This document shows, piece after piece, positions 42,205 to 51,148 of a stretch of DNA of 64,000 nt. Origin of the DNA: Pseudomonadota bacterium (lineage in GTDB: Bacteria; Pseudomonadota; Gammaproteobacteria; Xanthomonadales; Wenzhouxiangellaceae); contig CP053448.1 of the NCBI GenBank assembly GCA_013285445.1, forward strand, positions 2,418,001 through 2,482,000, given 5' to 3'. Numbering within the stretch: position 1 is the stretch's first letter; each line of letters begins with the position of its first letter. Below the pieces are notes generated by a model. That model saw only the letters and a program-made list of their open reading frames with translations. It did not search any database and was not told the origin of the DNA. Made by a program: the position numbers and the translations under genes.

Positions 42205-45200
42205 CTAGCGAAACGCATCCCGAAAAATCAGGTCGGGATCGACGATTTCACCCTGCTCGTTGCGCCCGTCGAGCTGGCGCAACCAGGCCAGCAGGTCGGC
42301 GCGGTCGCCGGCATCGAGCGACTGCACGGCCCGATGGGGCTGAGCCAATACAAGATCGTCAGGGGTCGAGACAACGATCTCGTCGAGAGCCAGCGATTGC
42401 CAGCTTGAGGCGCTCACTCGCTCGACCACCACCGTGTTGGACGCCCCGGGATCGAGGGGCACATCCTCGAACCTGAGCGGCTGCCACTCAAAGTGCGTGG
42501 CCTGCTGCACAAACGACTGCTCCGCGACCGTTGATCCGTTGACTCGCAGCCGCCAGGTGCCGCCGCTGCCTGGCAGGTGACGCAGCTCGATTGCGCCGAT
42601 TCCCCCGCTGCCGCCATCGACCGAGTTGAAGGTCGCGCTCGCTCCGTCGCTGCCAAACGCCACCAGCGCGCCGTGCGAGGAGCTGTCCCAGTTGATGTCG
42701 ATCCAGTCGGGAATGCTCGCGCCTGCGGCAAGCGAGGCGTCCTCGGCCTGGTAGGTGGTGCCGCCGGCAATCATGAAAACGTCCTCAAGCGTCGGCGCCG
42801 AGCCGTCATGAAAATACGGCGCCCCGTTCCACACCCCCAGCAGGGTCGGCGTGTCGATGCCGGTCAGCGGCTGACCCAGGCGCATACCCGACGAGGTCCT
42901 CAAAGTGCCAACGTCATGCAGCGTGACCGCGCCCAGGGAGCTGTCGGTGAAGCCGGCGACGGGATCATGGCAGCTGCTGCATGCAAGCGAATCGAATACA
43001 TCCCGCCCGGCCTGTGCCTGCGCCGTCAGTTGACCGTTGGCCTGACGATAAGGGCTGCGCGGCAGCGACTGGTAGCGCAGCGAAGTCACGTAGGCGGCCA
43101 GCTCGTCGAGCGCCGCGCTGCGCCCGCCGTTGGGGGTGCCCAGCGAGGGATGGGGCGACTGGCCGTCGGGCAGGAAGCCATTGCCGTCGAACTCGTTGAC
43201 GATATCCAGAACGAAATCCTGGATTTCGTCGAAATTGCCGGTCCAGTGCACGTTGCCCTGCCCGGTGCCCGCGCGCCCGCGCAGGTCGGTGGTGTTGCGA
43301 AGTCCCTCCCCGCGCTGGGTGAAGTCCCACACCCGACCGTCGTGGCGACCGTCGATGTGGCAGCTGGCGCAGGACATATAGCCCTCGAAGCTCATCTCGT
43401 TGTCGCCCTCGGGATGATTGCCGGCGAAGAAGAAGACCGCCTTGCCGGCGCGCACATCGGCTGGCAGCGTTTCGCTGGCTGCCGTGGCGTGGCGATCCGA
43501 CGGGAACTGACGACTGCCGTCGGCCAGGAAGGCGCTCACGTCGATGCGCGAGACATCGCGACTGAGGAAGTTCTGCACCCAAAGCGTTTCGGCCACGGAA
43601 TCGAAGGCCAGGCCTCGCGGCGCCGAACCGCTGCCCAGGCGCGCCCGGGACGACCGGCCGCCGCCGGCCTGGATGGCGAGGTCGTCGAAAATCATCACGA
43701 AGTCATTGCCCTGCATGGCGCCAAAGACATAGTCGCCGCGCGGGCTGAACACCAGTGCCGAGGGAGAATCGGCGTTGTCGGCGTCGATGCGGCCGTTGGA
43801 GAAACCCGACACGCCCGGCTCCGCCGGTGGTCCCGAATCCGGGGCCAGCTCGACGCGCCCCAGCATCGGACGCACGGTCGAATCGTGCGCCAGCGGCAGA
43901 TTCAGGCCGGTGTCCTGATCGAAAAACTCGCCGCGGTTGGTATCGGTCTTGATGCCCGTGTACCAAAGCCAGTCCCCGTGCGGATCGATCGTCAGCCCGG
44001 CGATGTAGTTCGGCACCCCGGGGCCGAGCGACCCGCCCCCGCTCAGACCGCCGCGGCCGCGATCGCGCCACAGGGGCAGCGTCCGTTCCAGGCTCATGGC
44101 GGCGGCATCCACCTGCCAGATCTCGCCGTAATGAGTTCCGGACAGGAAGCGGGCCACGTAGACCCGCGATCCGTCGCCGCTGACCGCGAGCGCCCCGGCC
44201 GTGGGGCCGAGCTCGAGCTGGCCGGTCAGGTTGCGGCTGGCCCGCTCGTAACGCAACAGTTGGCCGTTGCCCGGATCGGACGTTCCGCCGGCATGCGTGG
44301 CCACGAACACGCTGCTGTCATCGGGTGAGAGGGCGACACCGTGGGGGGCGCTGCCGTAATCGAGCTCGATGCGCTCGAGCACGCTGCCATTGGCATCGAG
44401 AACGACGATCGCATCGGCATCGCGAAGCGTGACCCAGACCTCGCCATCGGCGGCGACCGCCACGTTCCAGGGCACCACCTCGGCGGGCTCGGCACCGTCG
44501 GCCAGGTTGATTTCGGCCAGGCGCTCACCGCTGTCGGCGTCCATCCGGGCCACCGTCGCGTGATCGGGGTTGGCGACCCAGACCACCCGTCGGCTCTCGT
44601 CCACGGCCAGGGTCGATGAATGCGTCGGCAGCGGTCCGGCGGGCAGCGGCGCCACGGTGACCGTGCGCGTCTCGGTCACCACTGAAACCGAGCCGTCGGG
44701 GCGCAGATCGCGCACCTGCACCTTGGCCTCGAAATGGCCGGCTTCCTGATACGTATGGGCGACGCTGGTCGAAGAAGACCAGGCGGTCGTCGGCGTGCCG
44801 TCTCCGAAGCCGAAGCGGTATTCCAGCGGATCACTATCGGCATCGCTGGCGACCGCATCGATGGTGACGCTCTGACCCGGCTCGATCGGCGACGGCGAGA
44901 CGTTCAAGCTGTCGATCGCGGGGGCCTGGTTGCCGCCGCCGACGCTGCTGCCGGTCGAAAAGGTAAACGAATAGGCCGACATGCCGTTGCCGGCCGCGTC
45001 CTTGATGCCGTCTTCGGTCAGCACGACCTCGTAGGTGGTATCGGGCTCCAGGTAGGCATACGGCGTCAGGGTCAGAATGCTGTCGTGCGAAAACGACACC
45101 CAGGCATCCACCTGCGCACCGCCGACCGGCCGCAGGATGATTGTCTCGCCGTTGATGATGGTGAACGACTCGAGCGTCTCGGCGATCACCAGGCTGACCG

Positions 45201-46461
45201 GCGCGCCCAGGGGATAATGGGTCTGCCCCGGGCGCGGAACGTGATAACCGACATAGGGCCCGCGCGTGTCCGGAGCCGCCTGGTGACACCACACGCCGAC
45301 CCCGTCCCGCCCGGCGAAGCTGTAGGCCCCCGTGACCAGCAGATTGCCCAGGGGCTTGGCGTACTGACTGACGTCGAGCGGGCCGCTCACGCTGCCCGGA
45401 GGGCGATTGTCGCCGACCTCGTCGAGCTCGAGCACCGGAGTCAGCGTCTCCATGTTGATCTTGTGCCGGCGCGTGAATGCGAACTCGTCCTGAACCTGCA
45501 CGTAGGGCACGTTGGTGCCGGCATCGAGCGCCGGGTTGCCGTCGAGGTTCATGGTGGCCACCAGCTCCAGGTTGGTCGGATCGGCGTAGTCGACCACGTA
45601 GAACAGATTGCGCGGGTTGCCGCCGGCGAGCAGCAGGTAGTTTTCCCAGACCGTGCCGATGTAGGCACCAAAAGTGCCCGAGAGTTTGTCGAGAAACTGC
45701 GGCGGTCCCGGCGGCGAGTCGAATACCGGGCCGATGTCGTAGGCGACCACCCCCAGCATCGAGGCATCGGAGACCATGAACAGATAGTTGCCGATCAGGA
45801 TGGCGTTGCCGGCCACGCCGTGATCGGCCAGCGGCTCCCACTCGGCCAGCAGCTCGTCACCACGCCAGAGGCGGCCCTGCCCGGGGTTCTCGCCGTACTG
45901 GATCCAGTTGAACGGCATGGCCCATGGATAATAGAGCCGGTGCAGTTCCCCGCCCGCCGGGCCAGGCTGGTTCTGAGGCGTGAAACCAGCCGTGATTTCG
46001 CCCGGTGCCGATGGCGACATCAGCTCGTTGGCCAGGTTCCCGGGGCCATCGCGACGCACCCGGCAACCCCAGGCTCCGCAGACATAGTCCCCCAGCTTGG
46101 TGTGGGCGTGGGTTCCGTGGTCGGTCGGCACGCTGGCGCTGGACTCGTCGTAGACGGCCAGCGAGGTCGGGTCGTCCACGTCGGTGAAGCGCCACCAGCG
46201 CGGCGATCCGCCGCCGACATTGCTGCTCAGGATGACGCCATTGTGGTAGACGATGTTGGCCACCCGCCCCAGCCCGACCTGCCGGTACAGAAGCTGGCCC
46301 GGCGTACAGGCATGGTCGGTCGGAAACCCGGGCTCGACCGGCGGCACTTGCGCCACGCCGGCGCGCCACAGCGACAGGGCCAGCACGCCAGACAGCGCAG
46401 CAATCCAAATCTTGTTCACGGGGCCGGTTCTCCCTCGTACAGCGCGTTGCCCCTTGAGCAT
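42205..46461 (-). CDS. Very large exported propeller/PKD/di-heme cytochrome protein
   Basis: About 1418 residues. After a signal region come an N-terminal ~450-residue beta-rich domain (VWCHQAAPDTRGPYVGYHVP), a Big_5/PKD segment (AIDSLNVSPSPIEPGQSVTI, FGDGTPTTAW), a YVTN-like seven-bladed propeller (LAVDESRRVVWVANPDHATV, VFVATHAGG), then a MauG/CcpA-like di-heme region with CASCH (~1030), CSSCH (~1160), TPTLLGVWNGAPYFHDGSAPT, and a C-terminal carbohydrate-binding-like domain. It ends DPDLIFRDAFR. ATG 46461 is chosen; GTG 46419 is an equally reasonable start. Likely extracellular redox protein. Confidence 0.8.
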   Translation of the reverse strand: MLKGQRAVRGRTGPVNKIWIAALSGVLALSLWRAGVAQVPPVEPGFPTDHACTPGQLLYRQVGLGRVANIVYHNGVILSSNVGGGSPRWWRFTDVDDPTSLAVYDESSASVPTDHGTHAHTKLGDYVCGAWGCRVRRDGPGNLANELMSPSAPGEITAGFTPQNQPGPAGGELHRLYYPWAMPFNWIQYGENPGQGRLWRGDELLAEWEPLADHGVAGNAILIGNYLFMVSDASMLGVVAYDIGPVFDSPPGPPQFLDKLSGTFGAYIGTVWENYLLLAGGNPRNLFYVVDYADPTNLELVATMNLDGNPALDAGTNVPYVQVQDEFAFTRRHKINMETLTPVLELDEVGDNRPPGSVSGPLDVSQYAKPLGNLLVTGAYSFAGRDGVGVWCHQAAPDTRGPYVGYHVPRPGQTHYPLGAPVSLVIAETLESFTIINGETIILRPVGGAQVDAWVSFSHDSILTLTPYAYLEPDTTYEVVLTEDGIKDAAGNGMSAYSFTFSTGSSVGGGNQAPAIDSLNVSPSPIEPGQSVTIDAVASDADSDPLEYRFGFGDGTPTTAWSSSTSVAHTYQEAGHFEAKVQVRDLRPDGSVSVVTETRTVTVAPLPAGPLPTHSSTLAVDESRRVVWVANPDHATVARMDADSGERLAEINLADGAEPAEVVPWNVAVAADGEVWVTLRDADAIVVLDANGSVLERIELDYGSAPHGVALSPDDSSVFVATHAGGTSDPGNGQLLRYERASRNLTGQLELGPTAGALAVSGDGSRVYVARFLSGTHYGEIWQVDAAAMSLERTLPLWRDRGRGGLSGGGSLGPGVPNYIAGLTIDPHGDWLWYTGIKTDTNRGEFFDQDTGLNLPLAHDSTVRPMLGRVELAPDSGPPAEPGVSGFSNGRIDADNADSPSALVFSPRGDYVFGAMQGNDFVMIFDDLAIQAGGGRSSRARLGSGSAPRGLAFDSVAETLWVQNFLSRDVSRIDVSAFLADGSRQFPSDRHATAASETLPADVRAGKAVFFFAGNHPEGDNEMSFEGYMSCASCHIDGRHDGRVWDFTQRGEGLRNTTDLRGRAGTGQGNVHWTGNFDEIQDFVLDIVNEFDGNGFLPDGQSPHPSLGTPNGGRSAALDELAAYVTSLRYQSLPRSPYRQANGQLTAQAQAGRDVFDSLACSSCHDPVAGFTDSSLGAVTLHDVGTLRTSSGMRLGQPLTGIDTPTLLGVWNGAPYFHDGSAPTLEDVFMIAGGTTYQAEDASLAAGASIPDWIDINWDSSSHGALVAFGSDGASATFNSVDGGSGGIGAIELRHLPGSGGTWRLRVNGSTVAEQSFVQQATHFEWQPLRFEDVPLDPGASNTVVVERVSASSWQSLALDEIVVSTPDDLVLAQPHRAVQSLDAGDRADLLAWLRQLDGRNEQGEIVDPDLIFRDAFR

Positions 46462-46630
46462 TCGAACCAATCCTAGCCGCTGACACCCGGCAAGACCAGA
46501 CCGCTCGGGCGGTGAATCTTGCCGTCAGCGCGTTTGCCTCGATGACTGCCGGCTCCGGCTTGTCCTCGCAACCGGCCGGCCCAACCTGCGATAATAGCTG
46601 GCTCGATTTCCCAACCCACGGATTTGATCC

Positions 46631-47800
46631 ATGACCGATTCCATTGTCATCATTGCCGCCCGACGGACCGCCATCGGCTCCTTTCAGGGTCAGTTCGCCC
46701 CGGTCAAGTCACCTCAGCTCGGCGCGGCCGCCATACGGGCCGCCGTGACGGACGCGGGGGTTGAAGCTGAAGACGTTTCAGAAGTCCTGATGGGCTGCGT
46801 GCTCCCGGCCGGCGTTGGCCAAGCCCCGGCCCGCCAGGCCGCGCTGGGCGCAGGCCTGCCCGTGTCAACCGGCTGCACCACCATCAACAAGGTCTGCGGC
46901 TCGGGCATGAAGGCCGTCATGCAGGGACACGATGCCCTGCTGGCCGGCTCGGCGAACATTGTCATTGCCGGCGGCATGGAGTCGATGACCAACGCGCCCT
47001 ACATGTCCGAACGCGGGTTGCGCATGGGCCACGCCAAATTCCTCGATCATATGTTCTTCGACGGCCTGCAGAATCCCTACGACGGCCAGATGATGGGCCA
47101 GTTCGGCGAGAAATGCGTGGCGCGCTACGGCTTTACCCGGGACGAGCAGGATGCATTCGCCCGCGTCTCGATCGAGCGCGCGATGGCCGCGATGGACGGT
47201 GGCGCCTTTGCCGGCGAAATCACTCCCGTGACGGTGGCGACGCGCAAGGTCGAGCGTGAAATCAGCAGCGATGAAGAACCCCCGCGCTGCAATACCGACA
47301 AGCTGCCGCAGCTGCGCCCGGCCTTCGACCGCGATGGCACGATCACTGCCGCCAGCTCGTCAAAGATTTCCGACGGCGCCGCCGCGCTGATGCTGATGCG
47401 TTCAGGCGAAGCCGAGTCCCGCGGCAGAGTGCCTCTGGCGCGGATCGTGGCTCACGCCACCCACTCGCAGGAACCCGAATGGTTTACGACCGCCCCGGTC
47501 GGCGCCATTTCCAGCGTGCTCGACAAGGCCGGCTGGCAGGCTGCCGATGTCGACCTGTTCGAGATCAATGAAGCATTCGCGGCCGTCACCATGGCGGCGA
47601 TGAAGGAGCTGAACCTGCCGCACGAGAAGGTCAACGTCAACGGCGGCGCCTGCGCGCTGGGTCATCCGATTGGCGCCAGCGGCGCACGCATCCTGGTCAC
47701 GCTGATCCACGCGCTGAAGCATCGCGGCGGTCGACGTGGCGTTGCCAGCCTGTGCATTGGCGGCGGCGAGGCCACGGCGATCGCGGTCGAGCTCGTCTGA
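46631..47800 (+). CDS. Acetyl-CoA C-acetyltransferase (thiolase)
   Basis: A 389-residue thiolase II. The active-site Cys89 is in [11 protein letters not shown], followed by [10 protein letters not shown], and the C-terminal motifs [30 protein letters not shown] and [10 protein letters not shown] (second catalytic Cys). It condenses or thiolyses acetoacetyl-CoA, as needed after HMG-CoA lyase and in isoleucine breakdown. It lies 4 bp upstream of the HMG-CoA lyase gene, so they are probably one operon. Confidence 0.93.
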   Translation: MTDSIVIIAARRTAIGSFQGQFAPVKSPQLGAAAIRAAVTDAGVEAEDVSEVLMGCVLPAGVGQAPARQAALGAGLPVSTGCTTINKVCGSGMKAVMQGHDALLAGSANIVIAGGMESMTNAPYMSERGLRMGHAKFLDHMFFDGLQNPYDGQMMGQFGEKCVARYGFTRDEQDAFARVSIERAMAAMDGGAFAGEITPVTVATRKVEREISSDEEPPRCNTDKLPQLRPAFDRDGTITAASSSKISDGAAALMLMRSGEAESRGRVPLARIVAHATHSQEPEWFTTAPVGAISSVLDKAGWQAADVDLFEINEAFAAVTMAAMKELNLPHEKVNVNGGACALGHPIGASGARILVTLIHALKHRGGRRGVASLCIGGGEATAIAVELV

Positions 47801-47804
47801 ACCG

Positions 47805-48698
47805 ATGTCCGAGAGCGTCACCATCGTCGAGGTCGGGCCGCGCGACGGACTGCAGAACGAGCCCTACACGATTCCGACCCAGGTCAAGATCGAGCTGATC
47901 GAGCGACTGGCCGATACCGGCTTGCCGGTCGTCGAGGCAACCAGCTTCGTGGCAGCACCGGTGATTCCGCAGCTGGCCGATGCTGAGGTAGTGTTCGGGC
48001 GGATCGAGCGAAAGGACGGTGTCCGCTATCCGGTGCTGGTACCCAACGAGAAGGGCTACGAGCGTGCCCGCAAGGTGGGCGCTGAAGAAATCGCCGTGTT
48101 CACGGCCGCCTCCGAGGCCTTCAACCGGAAGAACATCAACTGCTCCATCGCCGAATCGCTGCAGCGCTTTGACCCGGTACTGGCCCGGGCCAGAGAAGAC
48201 GGCGTGCGGGTGCGCGGCTATGTCTCGACCGTGCTCGGGTGCCCCTACCAGGGCAAGGTCCCGGTCTCCGACGTGGTGCGCGTGGCCGAGGCGCTGTTCG
48301 AAGCCGGCTGCGCCGAAATCTCGCTCGGCGATACCATCGGCGTAGGCACGCCGGCCAAGGCGCGAGCCATGCTCGAGACGGTGGCGCAATCCGTGCCGAT
48401 GGGCCAGCTGGCCGTGCACTTCCACGACACCTACGGCCAGGCCCTGGCCAATATCCACACCTGCCTGGAGGCGGGCGTGCGCGTGGTCGACTCCTCCGTC
48501 GCCGGCCTGGGCGGCTGCCCGTATGCCCGCGGCGCGACCGGCAACGTCGCCACCGAAGACGTCGTCTACATGCTCCAGGGTCTGGGAATGGAAACCGGCA
48601 TTGACCTCATGCAACTCGCCCGCGTAGGCGACTGGATCGCCGGCGAACTCGACCGGCCAAGGTCTCGCACGGGCCAGGCGATCCTGAAACGGAGTTGA
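47805..48698 (+). CDS. Hydroxymethylglutaryl-CoA lyase
   Basis: A 297-residue TIM-barrel lyase with the HMGL signature [13 protein letters not shown], active-site [44 protein letters not shown] and the lid-cysteine motif [16 protein letters not shown]. It cleaves HMG-CoA to acetoacetate and acetyl-CoA, the last step of leucine degradation. ATG 47805 was chosen because [15 protein letters not shown] is the family start; the longer frame from 47736 overlaps the thiolase. Confidence 0.95.
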   Translation: MSESVTIVEVGPRDGLQNEPYTIPTQVKIELIERLADTGLPVVEATSFVAAPVIPQLADAEVVFGRIERKDGVRYPVLVPNEKGYERARKVGAEEIAVFTAASEAFNRKNINCSIAESLQRFDPVLARAREDGVRVRGYVSTVLGCPYQGKVPVSDVVRVAEALFEAGCAEISLGDTIGVGTPAKARAMLETVAQSVPMGQLAVHFHDTYGQALANIHTCLEAGVRVVDSSVAGLGGCPYARGATGNVATEDVVYMLQGLGMETGIDLMQLARVGDWIAGELDRPRSRTGQAILKRS

Positions 48699-48719
48699 CC
48701 GAGCGGAGGCGTCCGAAAT

Positions 48720-48810
48720 GTCGTCCGTCGGGGATGCGACCCCGACCTACGGTGCCACTCGTTCTCTGATTGCCCGCGTAGGTCGCGGCCGCGTCCGCGA
48801 CGGGCGACGC
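48720..48810. repeat. Two REP-like elements
   Basis: An element at 48720-48751 (GTCGTCCGTCGGGGATGCGA, ending ACCTAC) and a second, diverged inverted copy at 48775-48810 (CGCGTAGGTCGCGGCCGCGT onwards). They fill most of the 173-bp gap between HMG-CoA lyase and the SDR gene; a normal ribosome site, GGAGAA, precedes the latter. Confidence 0.8.
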
Positions 48811-48871
48811 AAGAACCGCTCCCCCCGCACGGCGATCACGTGTTTCTGAATCCAAACGAAGGAGAACTGAC

Positions 48872-49642
48872 ATGAACACCAACAACATCAAGGCCGTCAT
48901 TACCGGTGGTGTATCGGGGCTGGGTCTTGCCGTCGCCGAGCACTTCGTTTCGCTTGGCGGCAAGGTCGCCCTGCTCGACGTCAACGATGACAAGGCCGGT
49001 GAGGCCGTATCCGGCCTCGGCGAAGGCAATGCGAAGTTCTTCAGGACCGACGTCACCAGCGAATCACAGGTCGAGCAGGTGCTGTCCGAGGCAGAGGACT
49101 GGCTGGGCGAAATCAACGTCGCGGTCAACTGCGCCGGCATTCTGGGCGCCGGTCGCGTTCTCGGTCGCGAGGCACCAATGCCGCTGGAGACGTTCTCGGG
49201 AGCCGTCAGGGTCAATCTGATCGGCAGTTTCAATGTAGCCAAGGCTGCAGCCAATCTGATGCAGCACAATGAACCCAACGACGACGGTGAACGCGGCGTG
49301 ATTATCAACACCGCGTCCGTGGCCGCCTATGAGGGCCAGATCGGCCAGGCTGCCTACTCGGCCTCCAAGGGCGGCATTGTGGCCATGACCCTGCCGATCG
49401 CCCGCGAGCTGACTCGCTTTGGCATTCGCGTCATGACCATCGCGCCAGGTGTCTTTCACACGCCGATGGCCGACGTCATGCCGGAACACGTGCGCCAGGC
49501 GCTGGCCGATGCCATTCCTTTTCCCAAACGCCTGGGCAAGCCGGAGGAATTCGCGCGCCTGGCGGCACACATCGTCGAAAACGCCTACTTCAACGGCACC
49601 ACCCTGCGGCTCGACGGCGCCGTGCGGCTGGAGCCCAAGTAA
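48872..49642 (+). CDS. SDR-family 3-hydroxyacyl-CoA dehydrogenase (HSD17B10-like)
   Basis: A 256-residue short-chain dehydrogenase: cofactor motif TGGVSGLGLA, NCAGILGAG, catalytic Ser149, Tyr162 and Lys166 (AAYSASKGG) and the C-terminal RLGKPEEFARLAAHIVENAYFNGTTLRLDGA (in parts RLGKPEEFA and NGTTLRLDGA). The pattern matches type II 3-hydroxyacyl-CoA/2-methyl-3-hydroxybutyryl-CoA dehydrogenases of isoleucine breakdown. GGAGAA precedes the ATG. It is flanked by REP-like elements on both sides. Confidence 0.88.
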   Translation: MNTNNIKAVITGGVSGLGLAVAEHFVSLGGKVALLDVNDDKAGEAVSGLGEGNAKFFRTDVTSESQVEQVLSEAEDWLGEINVAVNCAGILGAGRVLGREAPMPLETFSGAVRVNLIGSFNVAKAAANLMQHNEPNDDGERGVIINTASVAAYEGQIGQAAYSASKGGIVAMTLPIARELTRFGIRVMTIAPGVFHTPMADVMPEHVRQALADAIPFPKRLGKPEEFARLAAHIVENAYFNGTTLRLDGAVRLEPK

Positions 49643-49646
49643 CCCG

Positions 49647-49975
49647 GCGGTCGAGGCCCGAGCACGCCGGGGTCGCATCCCCGACGGACGACGGCGATCG
49701 AGGCCTGCGTAGGTCGGGGTCGCATCCCCGACGGACGACGGCGATCGAGGCCCGCGTAGGTCGGGGTCGCATCCCCGACGGACGACGGCGATCGAGGCCT
49801 GCGTAGGTCGGGGTCGCATCCCCGACGGACGACGGCGATCGAGGCCCGCGTAGGTCGGGGTCGCATCCCCGACGGACGACGGCGATCGAGGCCCGCGTAG
49901 GTCGGGGTCGCATCCCCGACGGACGACGGCGATCGAGGCCCGCGTAGGTCGGGGACGCGGCCCCGACCTACGCAG
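49647..49975. repeat. 47-bp tandem array, seven copies, of a REP-like unit
   Basis: Units start at 49647, 49694, 49741, 49788, 49835, 49882 and 49929, each GCGATCGAGGCCCGCGTAGG followed by TCGGGG, TCGCATCCCCGACGGACGAC. The first unit is diverged and the last ends with the GGGGACGCGGCCCC variant. Each unit holds the hairpin GTCGGGG-N6-CCCCGAC. The array starts 4 bases after the SDR stop codon and ends ~80 bases before mscS. Confidence 0.95.
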
Positions 49976-50053
49976 CCATCGACCAACCTTGACGCAGCCT
50001 GTGCGGCGCATCATGATCCCCTAATAACCCGAACGACAGGAAGGGAGACCCGC

Positions 50054-50890
50054 ATGGAAAGCTTGCAGCAGTGGTTCGCCAGCCTCGAAACGGCGCAGAT
50101 TCTGGCCATCGCATGGAAGGTCATCGGCGCAGTCCTGATTTTTATCATCGGGCGCTGGGTATCAAAACTCATCGTTTCGATCATCGGCAAGCAGCTGACG
50201 AAGCGCGAGATGGACGCCATGCTGGTGTCTTTCGTCGGCACTATTGTCTACACCTTTCTGCTGTTGTGCGTCGTGCTTGCCGCCATCAGCTACCTCGGCA
50301 TCGCCATCACGCCACTGATCGCCGTTCTCGGTGGTGCCGCGCTGGCTGTCGGCCTGGCCCTGCAGAGCAGTCTGTCGAACTTTGCGGCGGGCGTGATGCT
50401 GGTCGGTTTTCGGCCCTTTACCAAGGGTCACTTCGTGGAAGCCGGCGGGGTATCCGGAACGGTCGAGCGCGTTGGGCTGTTCAACTCCGAGCTCATTACG
50501 CCCGACAATCGCAGCGTCATTGTCCCCAACAGCCAGATCACTTCCAGCCCGATCACCAACTATTCCGCCTACGACACGCGGCGCGTCGACCTGCTCATCG
50601 GCGTCGACTACGGCGACGATCTCAAACTCGCCCGCGACACCATCTGGAAAGTGATCACCGGTCACGAGAAAGTACTGGCTGACCCAGAACCGGCCATCCT
50701 GGTCATGGACCTGGCCGACTCGAGCGTCAATTTCGCCGTGCGTCCCTGGGTCAGGTCCGAGGACTACTGGGGCGTGCGGGGCGAGCTGCTCGAGCGGATC
50801 AAGACCGAACTGGAAGCGGCCGGCTGCTCCATCCCGTTCCCCCAGCGCACCGTGCACCACATCAACGAGGGTTCGGGCGCAACGGATTGA
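50054..50890 (+). CDS. MscS-family small-conductance mechanosensitive channel
   Basis: A 278-residue MscS-type channel: three transmembrane helices (near residues 20-40, 55-85, 88-112), the pore helix LGGAALAVGLALQSSLSNFAAGVMLV cited in its parts LGGAALAVG and LSNFAAGVML, then the beta domain RPFTKGHFVEAGGVSGTVERV and NSQITSSPITNYS. It opens under membrane tension to release solutes in hypo-osmotic shock. A ribosome site AGGAAGGGAG precedes the ATG. Confidence 0.93.
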   Translation: MESLQQWFASLETAQILAIAWKVIGAVLIFIIGRWVSKLIVSIIGKQLTKREMDAMLVSFVGTIVYTFLLLCVVLAAISYLGIAITPLIAVLGGAALAVGLALQSSLSNFAAGVMLVGFRPFTKGHFVEAGGVSGTVERVGLFNSELITPDNRSVIVPNSQITSSPITNYSAYDTRRVDLLIGVDYGDDLKLARDTIWKVITGHEKVLADPEPAILVMDLADSSVNFAVRPWVRSEDYWGVRGELLERIKTELEAAGCSIPFPQRTVHHINEGSGATD

Positions 50891-50938
50891 GAGTGTGGCG
50901 ACGCCCCATCCACCCGAGATCGGACCGAAATCCGCACG

Positions 50939-51125
50939 GGTCGGGGTCGCATCCCCGACGGACTTTACACGTTGTAGGTCGGGGTCGCATCCCCGACGGA
51001 CTGTACACGTTGTAGGTCGGGGTCGCATCCCCGACGGACGACGTAGAGAACCTGTTCACATGCAGCTCATGTGTGCACAGACCTTCACCGTCGTCCGTCG
51101 GGGACGCGGCCCCGACCTACGGCGC
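50939..51125. repeat. REP-like direct repeats (38-bp period) plus an inverted copy
   Basis: Three direct units with period 38 start near 50939, 50977 and 51015, each GGTCGGGGTCGCATCCCCGA with a spacer containing ACACGTTGTA. An inverted copy follows at 51089-51125 after the sequence ACGTAGAGAACCTGTTCACA. No gene is visible in 50891-51148. Confidence 0.85.
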
Positions 51126-51148
51126 CCATAGCAGACGAGAACCGCCTG

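Noticed and set aside
49647..49975. CRISPR array
   Set aside because: Unit spacing is a constant 47 bp and the whole unit is repeated, with no variable spacers.
49064..50014. 316-residue minus-strand frame and 133-residue overlapping frame over the SDR gene and repeat array
   Set aside because: They consist of the 47-bp repeat translated in rotating frames (GDATPTYAGLDRRRPSGMRP repeats) and lie opposite a convincing SDR gene.
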